Counted from the first letter of the stretch, positions 26,101 to 36,809 are shown. The stretch is 64,000 nucleotides of DNA from Bog-756 sp963699105 (GCA_963699105.1 CAVOTI010000003.1:248001-312000); one strand, 5' to 3'. Made by a program: numbers and translations. The notes: a model not told the origin generated them from the sequence alone.

Positions 26101-28398
26101 CTACTTCGAGTACTGGGCGACCCGGCCGACCACGTTCGTGTAGGCCGGCCCGAAGGCGGTGGCGGGGACGGCCGGACCGTTGGTGGAGGGCTCGATCCGG
26201 GTCTCCGTGCGGCCGCCGAAGATGAAGGCCTCGCCGACCACCTGGGTCCCCTGGCCCGGGAATGGTGAAGGTGGTGACGTAGCCGTAGGACTTCACCCCC
26301 ACCGGGGCGGTGAGGGCCACCGTCTGCACGGCGGCGGTTGCCCCGGGCACGGCGGCCGCCACCAGTGCCGACTGGTACTGCCCGAAGCAGGTGGCGAAGT
26401 TGGCGCCGGCGAAGGGAGTCGACAAGGCCCCGGCCCCGGCGGCCGACGTCATCACCGTCGTGGTGGAGAACATCTCGATGCCCGGGTCCGATCCCACTGG
26501 CGAACGTCGGCGACCGGACCTTCGCCGACTGACCGGGGAGCAAGGTGCTCCCGAGCAGCCCGGACACGACGGCCAACGGCTGGCCGGTGCACGTTGCCAT
26601 TGCCTGTCCGGCTCGCACCTGGGCGGCCGCCGGCGCCAGCCGGGGGCCGGGGCGCCTGGGCGGCGGTGGGAACGGCGGGCGTCCATCCGGCCGGCAGATC
26701 GGTGAGCCGGAGGTTGATGGTGCCGGCCAGAGCGATGTCAGCCGCCGATGTCGGAGCAGGCGGACGTCACCGAGGGCGTCGTGGTGGGGTTGTTGTTGTG
26801 GTTCTTCCGCAAGTAGTACACACCTCCGCCCACGATCACCACCACCAACAGGACCACCGGGCGACCATGGCGGCCGGTTGCTCTCACTCCCTTGGCGGCC
26901 GGCTCACCGGTCGTCGGCGGCACGGTCTCGTCGGGCGGTGGAGAGGGAGGCACCGCCGCCCCGAAGGGTTCGGCCGAGGCGTCCCCGGCCACCTCACCAG
27001 GTCCGGCCGTCCAGGACCCTGGTGCGGGGGTGGGGGTCGAGGTGCCGAGTCCCGGGCCCAGGCTGTGGTAGCGCCCACCGGGGCGATCAGATCGTGGCTC
27101 GTTCCCCCCGGCGATTGCGGCCGCGCCGGCGGCCGCCCCGCCGGCGGCCATCCCGGCGTTTGCGGCTTTGGAGCCCCGTCGCCACGGCCTCGGCTTCTTG
27201 GCCGCCGTCGGCTCCGGGGCCATGAAATCGGGGCTCGGTGCCGCGCTGTCCCACACCGTCTCGCCGGTGACCGGGTCGACGGGGGGCTTCCACACCACTG
27301 GACCCGGGGCCCCGGCCGGCCCCTGACCCGGAGCGGGAGGCTGCGGCAGGGTGCCGGGGCTCAACAGGACGGGGTTGGGCGGCGGTTCGGAAGGGGGCAG
27401 GGTACCGGCGGGCGGGGCCGAAGCAGGCGGAGGTGTCTCGGACTTCTGGCTCCCCCTCCTCCACGACCTGGTTTTTTTGGATGGCGGCGGGACATCGCCG
27501 GTGCCCGCCTGGTCCACCGGCGGGGTGTTCCAGGCCGTTCCTTCCAGTCCGGCGGCCGGCGGTGAGGTCAACCCCTCCCATCCGCCGGTGGCGCCGGCCG
27601 CCAGGGGGTCGGCGGCCGAGGGTCCCGGTGTGGCCGGGATCGCCGAAGTGGGCGAGGGGGGAGGCGGTGGCGGCGGGAGGGTCTCAGAGGACGGGGCGGC
27701 GAAGGAGGAACCGGGTGCGGTGGGTGAGCCGAGCAGCCGAACCGGCCCCGGTGACTGCCGGTTCCGGCGGGGGCGGCGGGGGCGGCGGGGGCGCTGACGA
27801 GTAGGGCGTCGGCGTGGACGCGGCGACGCCGGGGGCCGGCGGCGGGCCGCCGTCCCGTTGGAGGTGGCGGCTCCGGCGTCGCCGTCTCCCGCTCCGGTGG
27901 CCATGGCCGCCGCTCCACCAGCGGCTGCTGCTGCTCCTGCGGCTCCAGCGGCGGCGACAGTCGGTGAGACGCCACCCGGCGCCGTCTGGGTGGGAGCCGG
28001 TGGTGGAGCCGGGGCGGGGCCGGGCCCGAACCGGTGGTGCCCTTGTAGCGGGCCAGCCACGCCGGCAACGCCTGATCGAGGTAGGCGGCCTGCCCGGGCG
28101 TGACCGTCTCGGTGGGAAGCAGGAACCGGATCGACTGGCCACCCGAGGTCAGTTCCATCACCGCCGCGCTCCGCCCGTCGCTCAGGGCGATCTTCTCACG
28201 GCAGGTGGCGGTGTCCAGCCCGGACCACACCAGCAACCGCTCGATCTGGGGTTGGGGCCCCTGGACGGTGATGCCGGCCGTGGTGAACAGCAGGCTGAGT
28301 CCCTCGGTCGTCTTCGTCCCGCGATCGGCGTCACCGGCCAGGGCGACACCACCGAGCTGCATGCCCTCTGGAGGAAGTTCTGTGATTCCGACCGTCAT
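26101..28398 (-). CDS. Uncharacterised single-pass membrane protein with Pro/Ala linker (frameshifts)
   Basis: About 765 residues after repair, of unknown function. An N-terminal domain of about 125 residues (starts MTVGITELPPEGMQLGG, includes LLVWSGLDTATCREKI) is followed by a Pro/Ala/Ser-rich linker of about 300 residues. A basic patch and one helix (RPVVLLVVVIVGGGVYYLRK) lead to a C-terminal domain of about 220 residues with MFSTTTVMTSAAGAGALSTP and ATCFGQYQSALVAAA, ending FGPAYTNVVGRVAQYSK. Frame changes lie near 28035, 26755, 26490 and 26265. The topology suggests a cytosolic N-terminus and an exterior C-terminus. ATG 28398 has GAGGAG at good spacing. Confidence 0.6.
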
Positions 28399-28713
28399 GT
28401 GACACTCCTCGATCGCCGGGGGTGAACCCCGGACCTAGCCTTCGGCTCAATCAACAGCATGGCATGCATCGATTCCGTGATCGCGCCCGTGGCCGCCGAT
28501 GCGCCTGCAAACAGAATCGCCGCACTCCACCATCTTGACGCAGTGGCCGTCGAATTTCGTCGGACCCGGGGCAGATTTCTCGGAACCGACCGGCCGGCCT
28601 CAGACGGAAATGCGCTGTCGGCGCCGGGGCACACCTGGCTCGAACGCCCCGACCGAGGAGTCGACGACCCGGTCGGGATCGACCCTCCGACGCCCGATCG
28701 CCCGATCGCCCGA
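28399..28713. promoter_or_regulatory. Intergenic region with leader hairpin
   Basis: A 315-base gap between the hemL stop and the start of the membrane-protein gene (both - strand). Next to the latter's ribosome site is a perfect hairpin, CCGGGG / CCCCGG with a 5-base loop (28416-28432), which would sit in the message leader or just ahead of it. No other supported feature was found; the short open frames here lack conserved character. Confidence 0.4.
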
Positions 28714-30038
28714 TCAGCCGTCGGCGACGGCGACGGCGTCGGCGATGGCGTCGGACGCCAGCTCGACGGTGCGCTCGAGCTCGGGCACACCGTGGGCCAT
28801 CGACGGGAACGCCACCTCGTAGGGACCCGGGGCCAGGGCCACGCCCCCGGCCAACATCGACCGGAACAGGGCGGCGTAGAGACCGGTGGCGGCCGAGGCC
28901 GCAGCTCCGTCGTAGTTCTCGACCGGATCGGCCCCGACCGGCACGAAGAACAGGCCGAGGAGTGGGCCGACCACCGGGACCTGGGCTTCGAGCGGGTTGC
29001 CGGTGGCGTCCACCGCTCCCCCTTGGACAGCCCGACGGTGAGCACCTCTTCGAGGGCCCGGCCGAAGCGGCCACCCGTTCGGACAACGCCGTGTAGGCGT
29101 CGGCGTCGAGGGACTGGAGGACGGCCAGATCCCGCCGCCGTGGCCAAGGGGTTACCCGAGAGGGTGCCCGCCTGGTACACCGGTCCCTCCGGGGCCAGCC
29201 ACTCCAGCACGTCGGCCCGACCGCCGAACGCCCCGACCGGGAGTCCCCCGCCGATCACCTTCCCGAAGCACCACAGGTCGGGCCGCACCCCCGACCACGC
29301 CGAGGCACCGCCCTCCCCCAGCCGGAACCCGGTGATCACCTCGTCGAAGACCAGCAGGGCCCCGACCGCGTCGCAGGCCGCGCCGCAGCCCCTCGAGGAA
29401 GCCGGGGCGGGGCGCACCAGGCCCATGTTGGCGGCCACCGGCTCGACGATGACGCAGGCCACCTGCTCGTCGAGCTCGGGGACCCGGTTGTAGGGGGCCA
29501 CCACCGTCTCGGCGACGGCGCCGGCGGGCACGCCGGCCGAGTCCGGGAGGCCCGAGGGTGGCCACGCCGCTGCCCCCCCGGCCAGCAGACCGTCGGAGTG
29601 GCCGTGGTAGCAGCCGGCGAACTTGACGATCCGGGACCGACCGGTGAACCCCCGGGCCAGCCGCACCGCGCTCATGGCCGCCTCGGTGCCCGAGGACACC
29701 AGCCGCACCTGCTCGCATCCGTCCACCCGCGCGCAGATGGCCTCGGCCAGCAGGACCTCGCCCTCGGTCGGGGCTCCGAACGTCGTGCCCAGGCCGGCGG
29801 CGCCGTCGATGGCGCCGACCACCGCGGGTGGGCGTGACCGAGGATGGAGGCCCCGTAGGACTGGACGAAGTCGAGCAGCCGGTTCCCGTCGGCGTCCCAC
29901 ACGTAGGCGCCCTCGCCCCGGGCCACGAAGTAGGGCGTGGCCCCCACCGAGCGGAACGAGCGCACCGGCGAGTTGACCCCGCCGGGGATGCACCCGCCGG
30001 GCGCGTTCGAACAGCGCCGCCGACACCGGCTCCTTCAC
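28714..30038 (-). CDS. hemL: Glutamate-1-semialdehyde 2,1-aminomutase (frameshifts)
   Basis: A PLP enzyme making 5-aminolevulinate from glutamate-1-semialdehyde, the step after HemA. Motifs include IPGGVNSPVRSFRSVGATP, RLVSSGTEAAMSAVRLARG, LLVFDEVITGFR and FGKVIGGGLPVGAFGG with the PLP lysine, then YQAGTLSGNPLA. Frame changes lie near 29995 (extra base), 29828, 29405, 29385, 29130 and 29010. GTG 30038 starts the protein at about the expected distance from SAALFERA; GTG 30026 is an alternative. In the raw sequence hemB reads straight into hemL without a stop. Confidence 0.88.
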
Positions 30039-31071
30039 GCCACCGAGCACCTCGGCCAGCTCGCCGGCGAAGTAGGTGAGGACGAAATCGGCGCCGGCCC
30101 GCTTCACCGCCGTCACCTGCTCGAGGGCCACCGCCGGGCCGTCGATCCATCCCTGCTCGGCGGCCGCCTTGACCATGGCGTACTCCCCGCTCACGTGGTA
30201 CGCCGCGACCGGGACGTCGAAAGCCGCCCGCACGCCGGCGATGACGTCGAGGTAGGTGAGCGCCGGCTTGACCATCACCATGTCGGCTCCCTCGGCCACG
30301 TCCAGCGCCACCTCGGCCAACGCCTCCCGCCGGTTGGCCGGGTCCTGCTGGTAGCCCCTGCGGTCGCCCCCGTCGGCGATGGTCACCTCCGCCGCCTCGC
30401 GGAACGGGCCGTACAGGGCCGAGGCGTACTTGGCGGCGTAGGCGAGGATGGCCGTGTCGTGGTGGCCGGCGGCGTCCAGGGCGGCCCGGATGGCGCCCAC
30501 CTGGCCGTCCATCATGCCGCTGGGGGCGACGACGTCGGCCCCCGCCCCGGCCTGGGCCACGGCCAGATCGGCGTAGAGGGGCAGCGTGGCGTCGTTGTCC
30601 ACCTCGCCGGTGGGCGGGTCGACGACCCCGCAGTGGCCGTGGTCGGTGAACTCGTCCAGGCAGCAGTCGGCCATCACCACCACGGGTCGCCCACCGCGCC
30701 CGCACCGAGGCCAGGGCCCGCTGGGTGATGCCGTCCCGATGGGCGGCCTGCGATCCCAGGGCGTCCTTGTCCTCCGGCCGGGGCAGCCCGAACAGGATCA
30801 CACCGGGTACGCCGAGGGCGCCGAGCCGTTTGACCTCGACGGCCACCGAGTCGACGGTGTGGTGGACCATGCCCGGCAGGGACCCGATGGGACGGGGCCC
30901 GTCGATACCGTCGGCCACGAACAACGGAGCCACCAGGTCGTCGACGCTCAGTCGGGCCTCGGCCACCAGTCGGCGCAGGGCCGGGCTGCGCCGCAGCCGA
31001 CGCAGACGGGTCGTGGGAAATCCCGCCCGGCCGGCCCGGGTCCAGGGACTGGTGAAGGGATCGTCGGGCAC
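30035..31071 (-). CDS. hemB: Porphobilinogen synthase (frameshift)
   Basis: Condenses two 5-aminolevulinate molecules to porphobilinogen. Seen are TRLRRLRRSPALRRLVAEA at the N-terminus, the metal-site region DCCLDEFTDHGHCG, the catalytic lysine segment AYAAKYASALYGPFREAA and the Schiff-base lysine in VMVKPALTYLDVI. One frame change is needed near 30690 and another near the 3' end. The proposed TGA (30037-30035) overlaps the hemL GTG (GTGA) and gives about 345 residues, the normal size. GTG 31071 is used; GTG 31074 is adjacent. Confidence 0.87.
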
Positions 31072-31082
31072 CACGCCCCAGA

Positions 31083-32725
31083 CTACGGCAGAGCGAAGGA
31101 AGTGGTGTCTGGGGGTGGACGCCACCACAGCACGGTCACGCCGTGGCGGGCCACCACCGTCCGGGCACCCAGGTGGTCGGCCACCCAGGTGATGTCGGCC
31201 TCGGACAGCTTCGGCGGGATGGACTCGATGCCCTGGTCCGGGACGATGACGAACACCACCGGGCTGGTGTGGACCGGGAAATTCCTGGGGGGCCGCCACC
31301 AACGGATAGACGTAGCGACGGTCGGCGAAGCGGCCGATGACCCCCTGGGAGACGATGACCTCGGCACCGGCCGGTACCGTCGGCACCACCGACCGCAGGG
31401 TGGCGGCCGTGGGTGCGTCGACCCGCCACCAGTCCGTGCGGAGGGTGCCGTACAGCGGCAGATTCTGCACCAGGGCCAAGGTCACCAGTCCGACCGCCAG
31501 GGCCAGGGCCACCGCCGGCCGCCAACGGCTGCTGACGTCGACCGCAGGTCCGGCCCCCGACCCGGCCCGGGCACCCCGGCCCACGGTGGCCGGTCGACGG
31601 CCGCCGATGCCGAGCAGAACCATGACCGAGCCCACCACCACGATCGGGATGACGGTGAGCGTCTGGAAGGCGATGGTCGGCGTGAGGAAGGCCCGGTTGA
31701 CGTTGAGGGCCGCCGGTCCGAGGATTCCGACCGACACCACCAGTCCCCACGGGGTGGCCACACCGATCAGTCCGGCCGAGGCGATCACCCGACCGATACC
31801 GCCCAGGCGACCGGAGACCACCCGAACGGCATGGGCCGGGTGCAGGACCAGGTGGCTGAGCACCCATCCGCTGGTGGCGGTGGGCGCCGCCCCGACCAGG
31901 TAGCCGTAGTTGGTGACCACCCCGCTGCTCTGGTTGGCGTTCAGGACGGTGGCCAGCAGCACCCAGCCGAGGGACATGGCCGTGACGATCAGGGGCGGCC
32001 CCCACCCGCACGTCCGGCGCACCCGGCGCGAAGATCACGCCGGCCACCCCCACGCACACCAGAGCGATGGCCGTCACATCGCCGAACAGGAGCCCGATGG
32101 CCGTGACGATCAGCGCCGTCCGGAACCGGCCCCTCCACAACGAGTAGGCGGACCACAGGACGAAGGGAAGACCGAGCGTCTCGAAGTGCACGTCGAAGGA
32201 GGCGGTCAGATACCACCACGGATTGACCAGGAGGAAGACCAGGGCGGCACCGGCCACCACCGAGCGGCGTCGGCCCACCCGTGCCGCGCACAGCGCCGCC
32301 ACCCACGCCATGGCGATCCATTCGGTCGCCACCATGGCCAGGTCCTGGAGCCACAGCAGCTGTACGGGGTGGGGCCAGACCCGACCGACCAGCGCCATCG
32401 GCCACATGGCCAGTTCGAAGTGGCTCTGCCAGAACGGGTCGTTGGGGATCTGGACCGTGTTGACCGGGTCGAGGTGTCCGTGGCCGATCAACCACCAGGC
32501 CTGGGCGTAGGTGGCGAAGTCGTCGGTCAGATCGAACCGGTGGAAGAGATAGGTGCTGTAGGCGCACAATCCCACCAGCTGGAGACCGAGGACGCAGACC
32601 GTCGCCATCCAGAATGCCCGCAGGCCGCCGGCCCCGAGGCCGGCCCACGCCCGGGACACCCGGCCCCCGGCTGGTTCCACCTCGGGCCCGTCGACGGAGA
32701 CGGCCGTGGCCGGCGCCGGCGTCAC
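31083..32725 (-). CDS. DUF2079 polytopic membrane protein (frameshifts)
   Basis: A large membrane protein of the DUF2079 family, which resembles membrane glycosyltransferases or mannosyltransferases with unknown substrate. The family pattern is clear in FDLTDDFATYAQAWWLIGHG, SHFELAMWPMALVGRVWP and SFDVHFETLGLPFVLWSAY. Many helices follow, and the end is a soluble domain with DRRYVYPLVAAP and VIVPDQGIESIPP. Frame changes lie near 32010 and 31285. GTG 32725 overlaps the hemD stop. Its insertion between hemD and hemB in a tetrapyrrole operon is unusual and suggests co-transcription, not necessarily shared function. Confidence 0.75.
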
Positions 32726-33549
32726 AGCTGGCGTCGGCGTCCGAATACCTCCACCAACGCCTCGATCAGCCCGTCGATGCTGTGGGGGTCGGCCTCCCGC
32801 GACACCTCGATGCCGGCGTGGCGGGCGGTGGCCGACGTGATCGGTCCGATGGTCACCACCACCGGGGGGATGGCCCCCGGGCCCAGGAGGTCGAGGGTCC
32901 GAACCACGGTCGACGACGAGGTGAAGGCGATGGCATCGGAACGTCCGGCGGCCCCGAGCGCCCGGGGTTCGGGATCGCCGGGCACGGTCCGGTAGGCGAC
33001 CACCTCGTCCACCAGCCATCCCTTGGCCCGGAGGCCGGTGGCCAGCACGCTCCGCACCGACTCGGCCCGGGGGAACAACACGGTTCCTACGCTTCCGGTT
33101 GTTCCGACGCCTGCCCGGGCATCGCCGGCCGGTCCCTCGGCCAGCGGGTCGACAGAGGGAAAGAGGTCGACCAACGACTCGGCCACCGCCACCGGGGGGA
33201 TCAACTCGGCCGGGAAGCCACCCCGGACGAGCGCCCGGGCCGTGCCCGCTCCCACCGCCGCCCAGTGCACCGAGGTCGGGACGGCCCGTCCGTCGAGGGC
33301 GTCGAGCAGTCGCCCGACGGCGTTGGCCGACGTGCACGCCACCCACTGGTAGGCGCCCGAGACGAGCCGGTGGGCCGCCCCGGCCAGGGCGGCGCCGCCA
33401 TCGGGGGGGTCCTCGATGGCGATGACCGGGAGCTCCACCACCGTGGCGCCCAACCCGGTCAACCGGTCCACCAGCTCCGAGGACTGGGCCCGTGACCGGG
33501 TGACCACCACGCTGTGCCCGGCGATGGGGGACCGGTCCGATCCGGTCAT
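32722..33549 (-). CDS. hemD: Uroporphyrinogen-III synthase
   Basis: Cyclises hydroxymethylbilane to uroporphyrinogen III. The 275-residue protein shows the two-lobed HemD pattern: VVVTRSRAQSSELVDRLTGLGATVVELP at the start is split here as VVVTRSRAQSSELVD and GATVVELPVIAIEDP; later WVACTSANAVGRLLDAL, VLFPRAESVRSVLATGL and IAFTSSSTVVRTL with VVVTIGPITSATARHAG. HemD is poorly conserved, so position after hemC and cobA adds weight. The sequence is intact. Its start overlaps the cobA stop and its stop overlaps the DUF2079 start. Confidence 0.88.
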   Translation of the reverse strand: MTGSDRSPIAGHSVVVTRSRAQSSELVDRLTGLGATVVELPVIAIEDPPDGGAALAGAAHRLVSGAYQWVACTSANAVGRLLDALDGRAVPTSVHWAAVGAGTARALVRGGFPAELIPPVAVAESLVDLFPSVDPLAEGPAGDARAGVGTTGSVGTVLFPRAESVRSVLATGLRAKGWLVDEVVAYRTVPGDPEPRALGAAGRSDAIAFTSSSTVVRTLDLLGPGAIPPVVVTIGPITSATARHAGIEVSREADPHSIDGLIEALVEVFGRRRQL

Positions 33550-34280
33550 GGAGGTGGCGGGGCCCCGGTAACGGGTCCCACGTCCAGCGCCGCCACCGCC
33601 CCGACCACGATGGTGGCCGGGGCCGGGAGCTCGATGTCGGGGAGCTCGCCCAGAGTGGCCCGCACCACCCGCTGATCGGCTGTCGTGCCCCAGTGGACCA
33701 CCGCCACCGGTGTGTCGGCGTGCAGACCTCCGGCCACCAGCCCGGCGGCGATCTTGGACCGCTCGGACATGCCCATCAGGATCACCAGCGTGCCCCCCGT
33801 CCTTCCGAGCGCCGGCCAGTCGACCCCACCGGTCGGCGAGGCATCACCCACCCGGGCGGTGACCACGATCACCGAAGTGGTGAGGCCGCGATGGGTCACC
33901 GGGATTCCGGCCGCCGCCGGTGCCGCGAATGCCGAGCTCACCCCGGGGACGATCTCGTAGTCGACCCCGGCCCGGCCCAGGGCCTCCGCCTCCTCGCCGC
34001 CCCGACCGAAGACGAAGGGGTCGCCACCCTTCAGCCGCACCACCTGCCGGCCGGCCTTCCCGTGCTCGATGAGCAGCTGGTTGATCTCGGACTGCCGGTC
34101 GGCCGAGCCGGGCTGGCGGCCCACGTCGATCAGCTCGGCGCCCGACGGGGCCAGGGTGAGGAGCTCACGGGCGATCAGACGGTCGTAGACGATCACGTCG
34201 GCCCGGCCGATGAGCTCGGCCCCCCGCCGTGTCAGGAGCCCGGGATCACCCGGGCCGGCGCCCACCAACGAAACGGTCAC
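33546..34280 (-). CDS. cobA: Uroporphyrinogen-III C-methyltransferase
   Basis: A SAM-dependent enzyme making precorrin-2, the branch to sirohaem and cobalamin. At 244 residues it is a stand-alone methyltransferase without the CysG dehydrogenase half. Signature segments are VSLVGAGPGDPGLLTRRGAE, DRLIARELLTLAPSGAELIDVG, VVRLKGGDPFVFGRGGEEAE and VPGVSSAFAAPAAAGIPVTHRG. GTG 34280 was chosen because the conserved domain begins there and it overlaps the hemC stop; an upstream in-frame start would lie inside hemC. Confidence 0.93.
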   Translation of the reverse strand: MTVSLVGAGPGDPGLLTRRGAELIGRADVIVYDRLIARELLTLAPSGAELIDVGRQPGSADRQSEINQLLIEHGKAGRQVVRLKGGDPFVFGRGGEEAEALGRAGVDYEIVPGVSSAFAAPAAAGIPVTHRGLTTSVIVVTARVGDASPTGGVDWPALGRTGGTLVILMGMSERSKIAAGLVAGGLHADTPVAVVHWGTTADQRVVRATLGELPDIELPAPATIVVGAVAALDVGPVTGAPPPP

Positions 34281-35260
34281 CGCTGCTCCCGGGCGGGAAG
34301 GGGTGACCACTCGGCCAGATCGGCGCCGCCGGCGTCGTGCAGCAGGTAGTGGGCCACCGACCTCCCGAGCTCTTCTGGATCGTGGCCCGTCGACGAATGG
34401 CGCAGCATCACCACCCCGTCGGCCCCGGCCATCATGGCGGTCAGGGCGATGGGGGTCGTCGTCGCTGTCGTCGCCGGAGCAGGAGCCGTCCCTGTGGCCC
34501 ACCGGGCGTTGGCCCCCACCGGCAGGGTGCACCCCCCGCCCAGCTCGGCGAGGAAGGCCCGCTCGGCGATGACCAACGGTGCCGCGTACGGATCGTCGAT
34601 GGCGGCCAGGGCAGAGTGGGTGGTGGGGTCGTCGGCCCGGCACTCGACGGCCAACGCCCCTTGCCCGACCTGGGGAACCATGATGGTGGGCGTCAGTACC
34701 TCGAAGTCCTGGCCGTCCGGAGGTGACCAGCCCAGCCGGTCGACCGCCGCCTTGGCCACCACTACCGCAGCCACCGACGATGTGCCGGCGACGGCCACCC
34801 GGTTGCCCAGGTTCCCGCGCAAGCCGGCAAAGGTGAGATCCGGACGGAGGTTGGCCAGCTGCACCCGACGCCTGGCCGATCCGGTGGCCACGGTGGCTCC
34901 GGTGGGAAGCGAGCCGAGACGACTGCCGATCAGCAGATCACGGGTATCGGCCCGTTCCGGGAAGGCCGCCAGGACCAGGCCGGGCACCGACAGGTCGGGA
35001 TCGGACGGCAGGTCCTTGGCGGAATGGACGGCGGCGTCGGCCTGGCCCCGCACCACGGCGGCCTGCACCTCCTTGACGAAGATGCCCCGGCCCCCGAGCC
35101 GATCGAGGGAGATGTCGAGGTGGCGGTCTCCATCGGTCTCGACCATCAGGAGCGACGAGGCCACCCCGATCCCCTCCAGGAGAGCGGCAACTCGTTCCGC
35201 CTGCCACCGCGCCAAGGGCGATCCGCGCGTGGCCAATCGCAACGCCGGCCGATCAGTCAC
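34277..35260 (-). CDS. hemC: Hydroxymethylbilane synthase
   Basis: Polymerises four porphobilinogens into hydroxymethylbilane. Its 327 residues include LRLATRGSPLARWQAERV at the N-terminus, VHSAKDLPSD, and the cofactor cysteine in LAELGGGCTLPVGA, to which the dipyrromethane is attached. GTG 35260 begins 21 bases after the hemA stop, with no strong ribosome site. The stop overlaps cobA. The C-terminal third has a short insertion rich in alanine and threonine (GTAPAPATTATT). Confidence 0.94.
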   Translation of the reverse strand: MTDRPALRLATRGSPLARWQAERVAALLEGIGVASSLLMVETDGDRHLDISLDRLGGRGIFVKEVQAAVVRGQADAAVHSAKDLPSDPDLSVPGLVLAAFPERADTRDLLIGSRLGSLPTGATVATGSARRRVQLANLRPDLTFAGLRGNLGNRVAVAGTSSVAAVVVAKAAVDRLGWSPPDGQDFEVLTPTIMVPQVGQGALAVECRADDPTTHSALAAIDDPYAAPLVIAERAFLAELGGGCTLPVGANARWATGTAPAPATTATTTPIALTAMMAGADGVVMLRHSSTGHDPEELGRSVAHYLLHDAGGADLAEWSPLPAREQR

Positions 35261-35281
35261 GACACAGATGGTGCCACGGAA

Positions 35282-36565
35282 CTACAGGTCGAACAGGGTT
35301 CGGAGCGCTTCGACCAGGCGCTCGCCACGCGGCGTGCCCGCCGCGTCCTTCAGGGCCACCGTCGGCTGGTGCAACAACTTGGCCACCATGGCCCTGGTCA
35401 CCGCGTCGATCTGCTCCCACTGGGCCTCGGACAGATCCGACCTCTTCGACCGCTGCCGCTCGAACTCCGACCGGCGGGCATCCTCCACCGTCGCCCTCAG
35501 GGCCGACACCATGGGCGCGGCGTTCCGAGCCCTCGAGGCCAGGCGGTAGCGCTCCACTTCATCGGCGACGATCCTGGTGGCATCGGCCACTTCTTCCTGA
35601 CGCCCGGACAGGGCATCGGCCACCGCCGATCGCAGCACTTCCATGTCGAGGAGCACCACGTGGTCGAGCCCTCCGGCCGACGGCTCCACGTTGCGGGGTA
35701 CGCCGAGGTCGACGATCAGCAGGGGCGAGCGTTCGTCCCGTCCGGCCGCCGCGGCTTCGACCATCGATCGCCCGATGAGTGGGTGCGTCGTCCCCACCGA
35801 AGTGAACACCACGTCGGATGCGGACAACAGGGCCCCGAGGTCGTCGAGGCCCCCGGTGCGGATGCTGGCTCTCTCGTTGCCCTTGATGGCGGCGACAAGG
35901 CCTTCGGCGCGGTCGGGCGAGCGGTTGGCCACCACCAGGTCGGCGATGTCCAGCCCGTCCAGAGCCTGGATCACCCCCTCCCCCATCTCGCCCGCCCCGA
36001 CCACTACCACCCGGGCCCCGGCCAGGCCACCGGGGCGACGGCCGGCGGCCAGCGCCACCGCTCCGTGCGACAGCGAGGTGATCCCCCGGGCGATGGCCGT
36101 CTCCGACCTGACCCGTTTGCCGGTCTCCACCGCATGGCGGAACAGGGCGCCGAGCACCGGGCCGGACACATGCTCCAGTTGGGCCGTCTCCCAGGCCCGG
36201 CGGACCTGGCCGAGCACCTCGGACTCCCCGAGGACGGCGGAGTCCAATCCGGCGGCCACGCTGAAGAGATGATTGGTCACGTCATCGTCGAAGCGCACCG
36301 TGAAGTGGTCGGCCAACGCCTCCACCGGGCAGTCACCGGTGGTGGCCAGAAACTCCTGGAGGTCGTTGACGCCGTCGTGGAACCGCTCGACCACCGCGTA
36401 GACCTCGGTCCGCAGGCAGGTCGAGAGGACGACCACCTCGGACAGGTTGGAGCGGTCCCGCAGGCGGGCCAGCGCCTTGGGCAGCTCGGCCTCGGTCACG
36501 GCCACACGCTCCAGGAGATCGAGCGGCGATTGGCGCTGCTCGAGGCCGACGACGATCACCGACAT
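35282..36565 (-). CDS. hemA: Glutamyl-tRNA reductase
   Basis: First committed step of C5-pathway haem synthesis: NADPH reduction of glutamyl-tRNA to glutamate-1-semialdehyde. Catalytic Cys50 lies in LSTCLRTEVY; most family members have STCNR, so Leu51 is a departure. Other landmarks are SVAAGLDSAVLGESEVLGQVRRA, the nucleotide-binding GARVVVVGAGEMGEGV, and VANRSPDRAEGLVAAI. The C-terminal helical dimerisation region ends LRTLFDL. At 427 residues it is typical in length. It is preceded by rex (244-base gap) as in streptomycete rex-hemACD operons. Confidence 0.95.
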   Translation of the reverse strand: MSVIVVGLEQRQSPLDLLERVAVTEAELPKALARLRDRSNLSEVVVLSTCLRTEVYAVVERFHDGVNDLQEFLATTGDCPVEALADHFTVRFDDDVTNHLFSVAAGLDSAVLGESEVLGQVRRAWETAQLEHVSGPVLGALFRHAVETGKRVRSETAIARGITSLSHGAVALAAGRRPGGLAGARVVVVGAGEMGEGVIQALDGLDIADLVVANRSPDRAEGLVAAIKGNERASIRTGGLDDLGALLSASDVVFTSVGTTHPLIGRSMVEAAAAGRDERSPLLIVDLGVPRNVEPSAGGLDHVVLLDMEVLRSAVADALSGRQEEVADATRIVADEVERYRLASRARNAAPMVSALRATVEDARRSEFERQRSKRSDLSEAQWEQIDAVTRAMVAKLLHQPTVALKDAAGTPRGERLVEALRTLFDL

Positions 36566-36809
36566 GTCGTCACCCCCGGAGTCGCTGCCTGAATCGCTCG
36601 GTTCTGCACTCGCTCACAGCCTCGGTCGGGGTTGGTGGCGCCTGGCCCGTTCACCCCCCAATGGTAGGGCGGTTCGGGTGGCGTTCCGACAGCAGCGCCA
36701 CCGGTCGTCAAGCTTCGCGGCCCCCGGTCGGCCACGCCAGTCGCCGGCCTCCCGGGCGAACTGTCGGAGGCGTCCTCCTGATCGACCCGGCGAGCCGGCA
36801 ACCGGTCCC

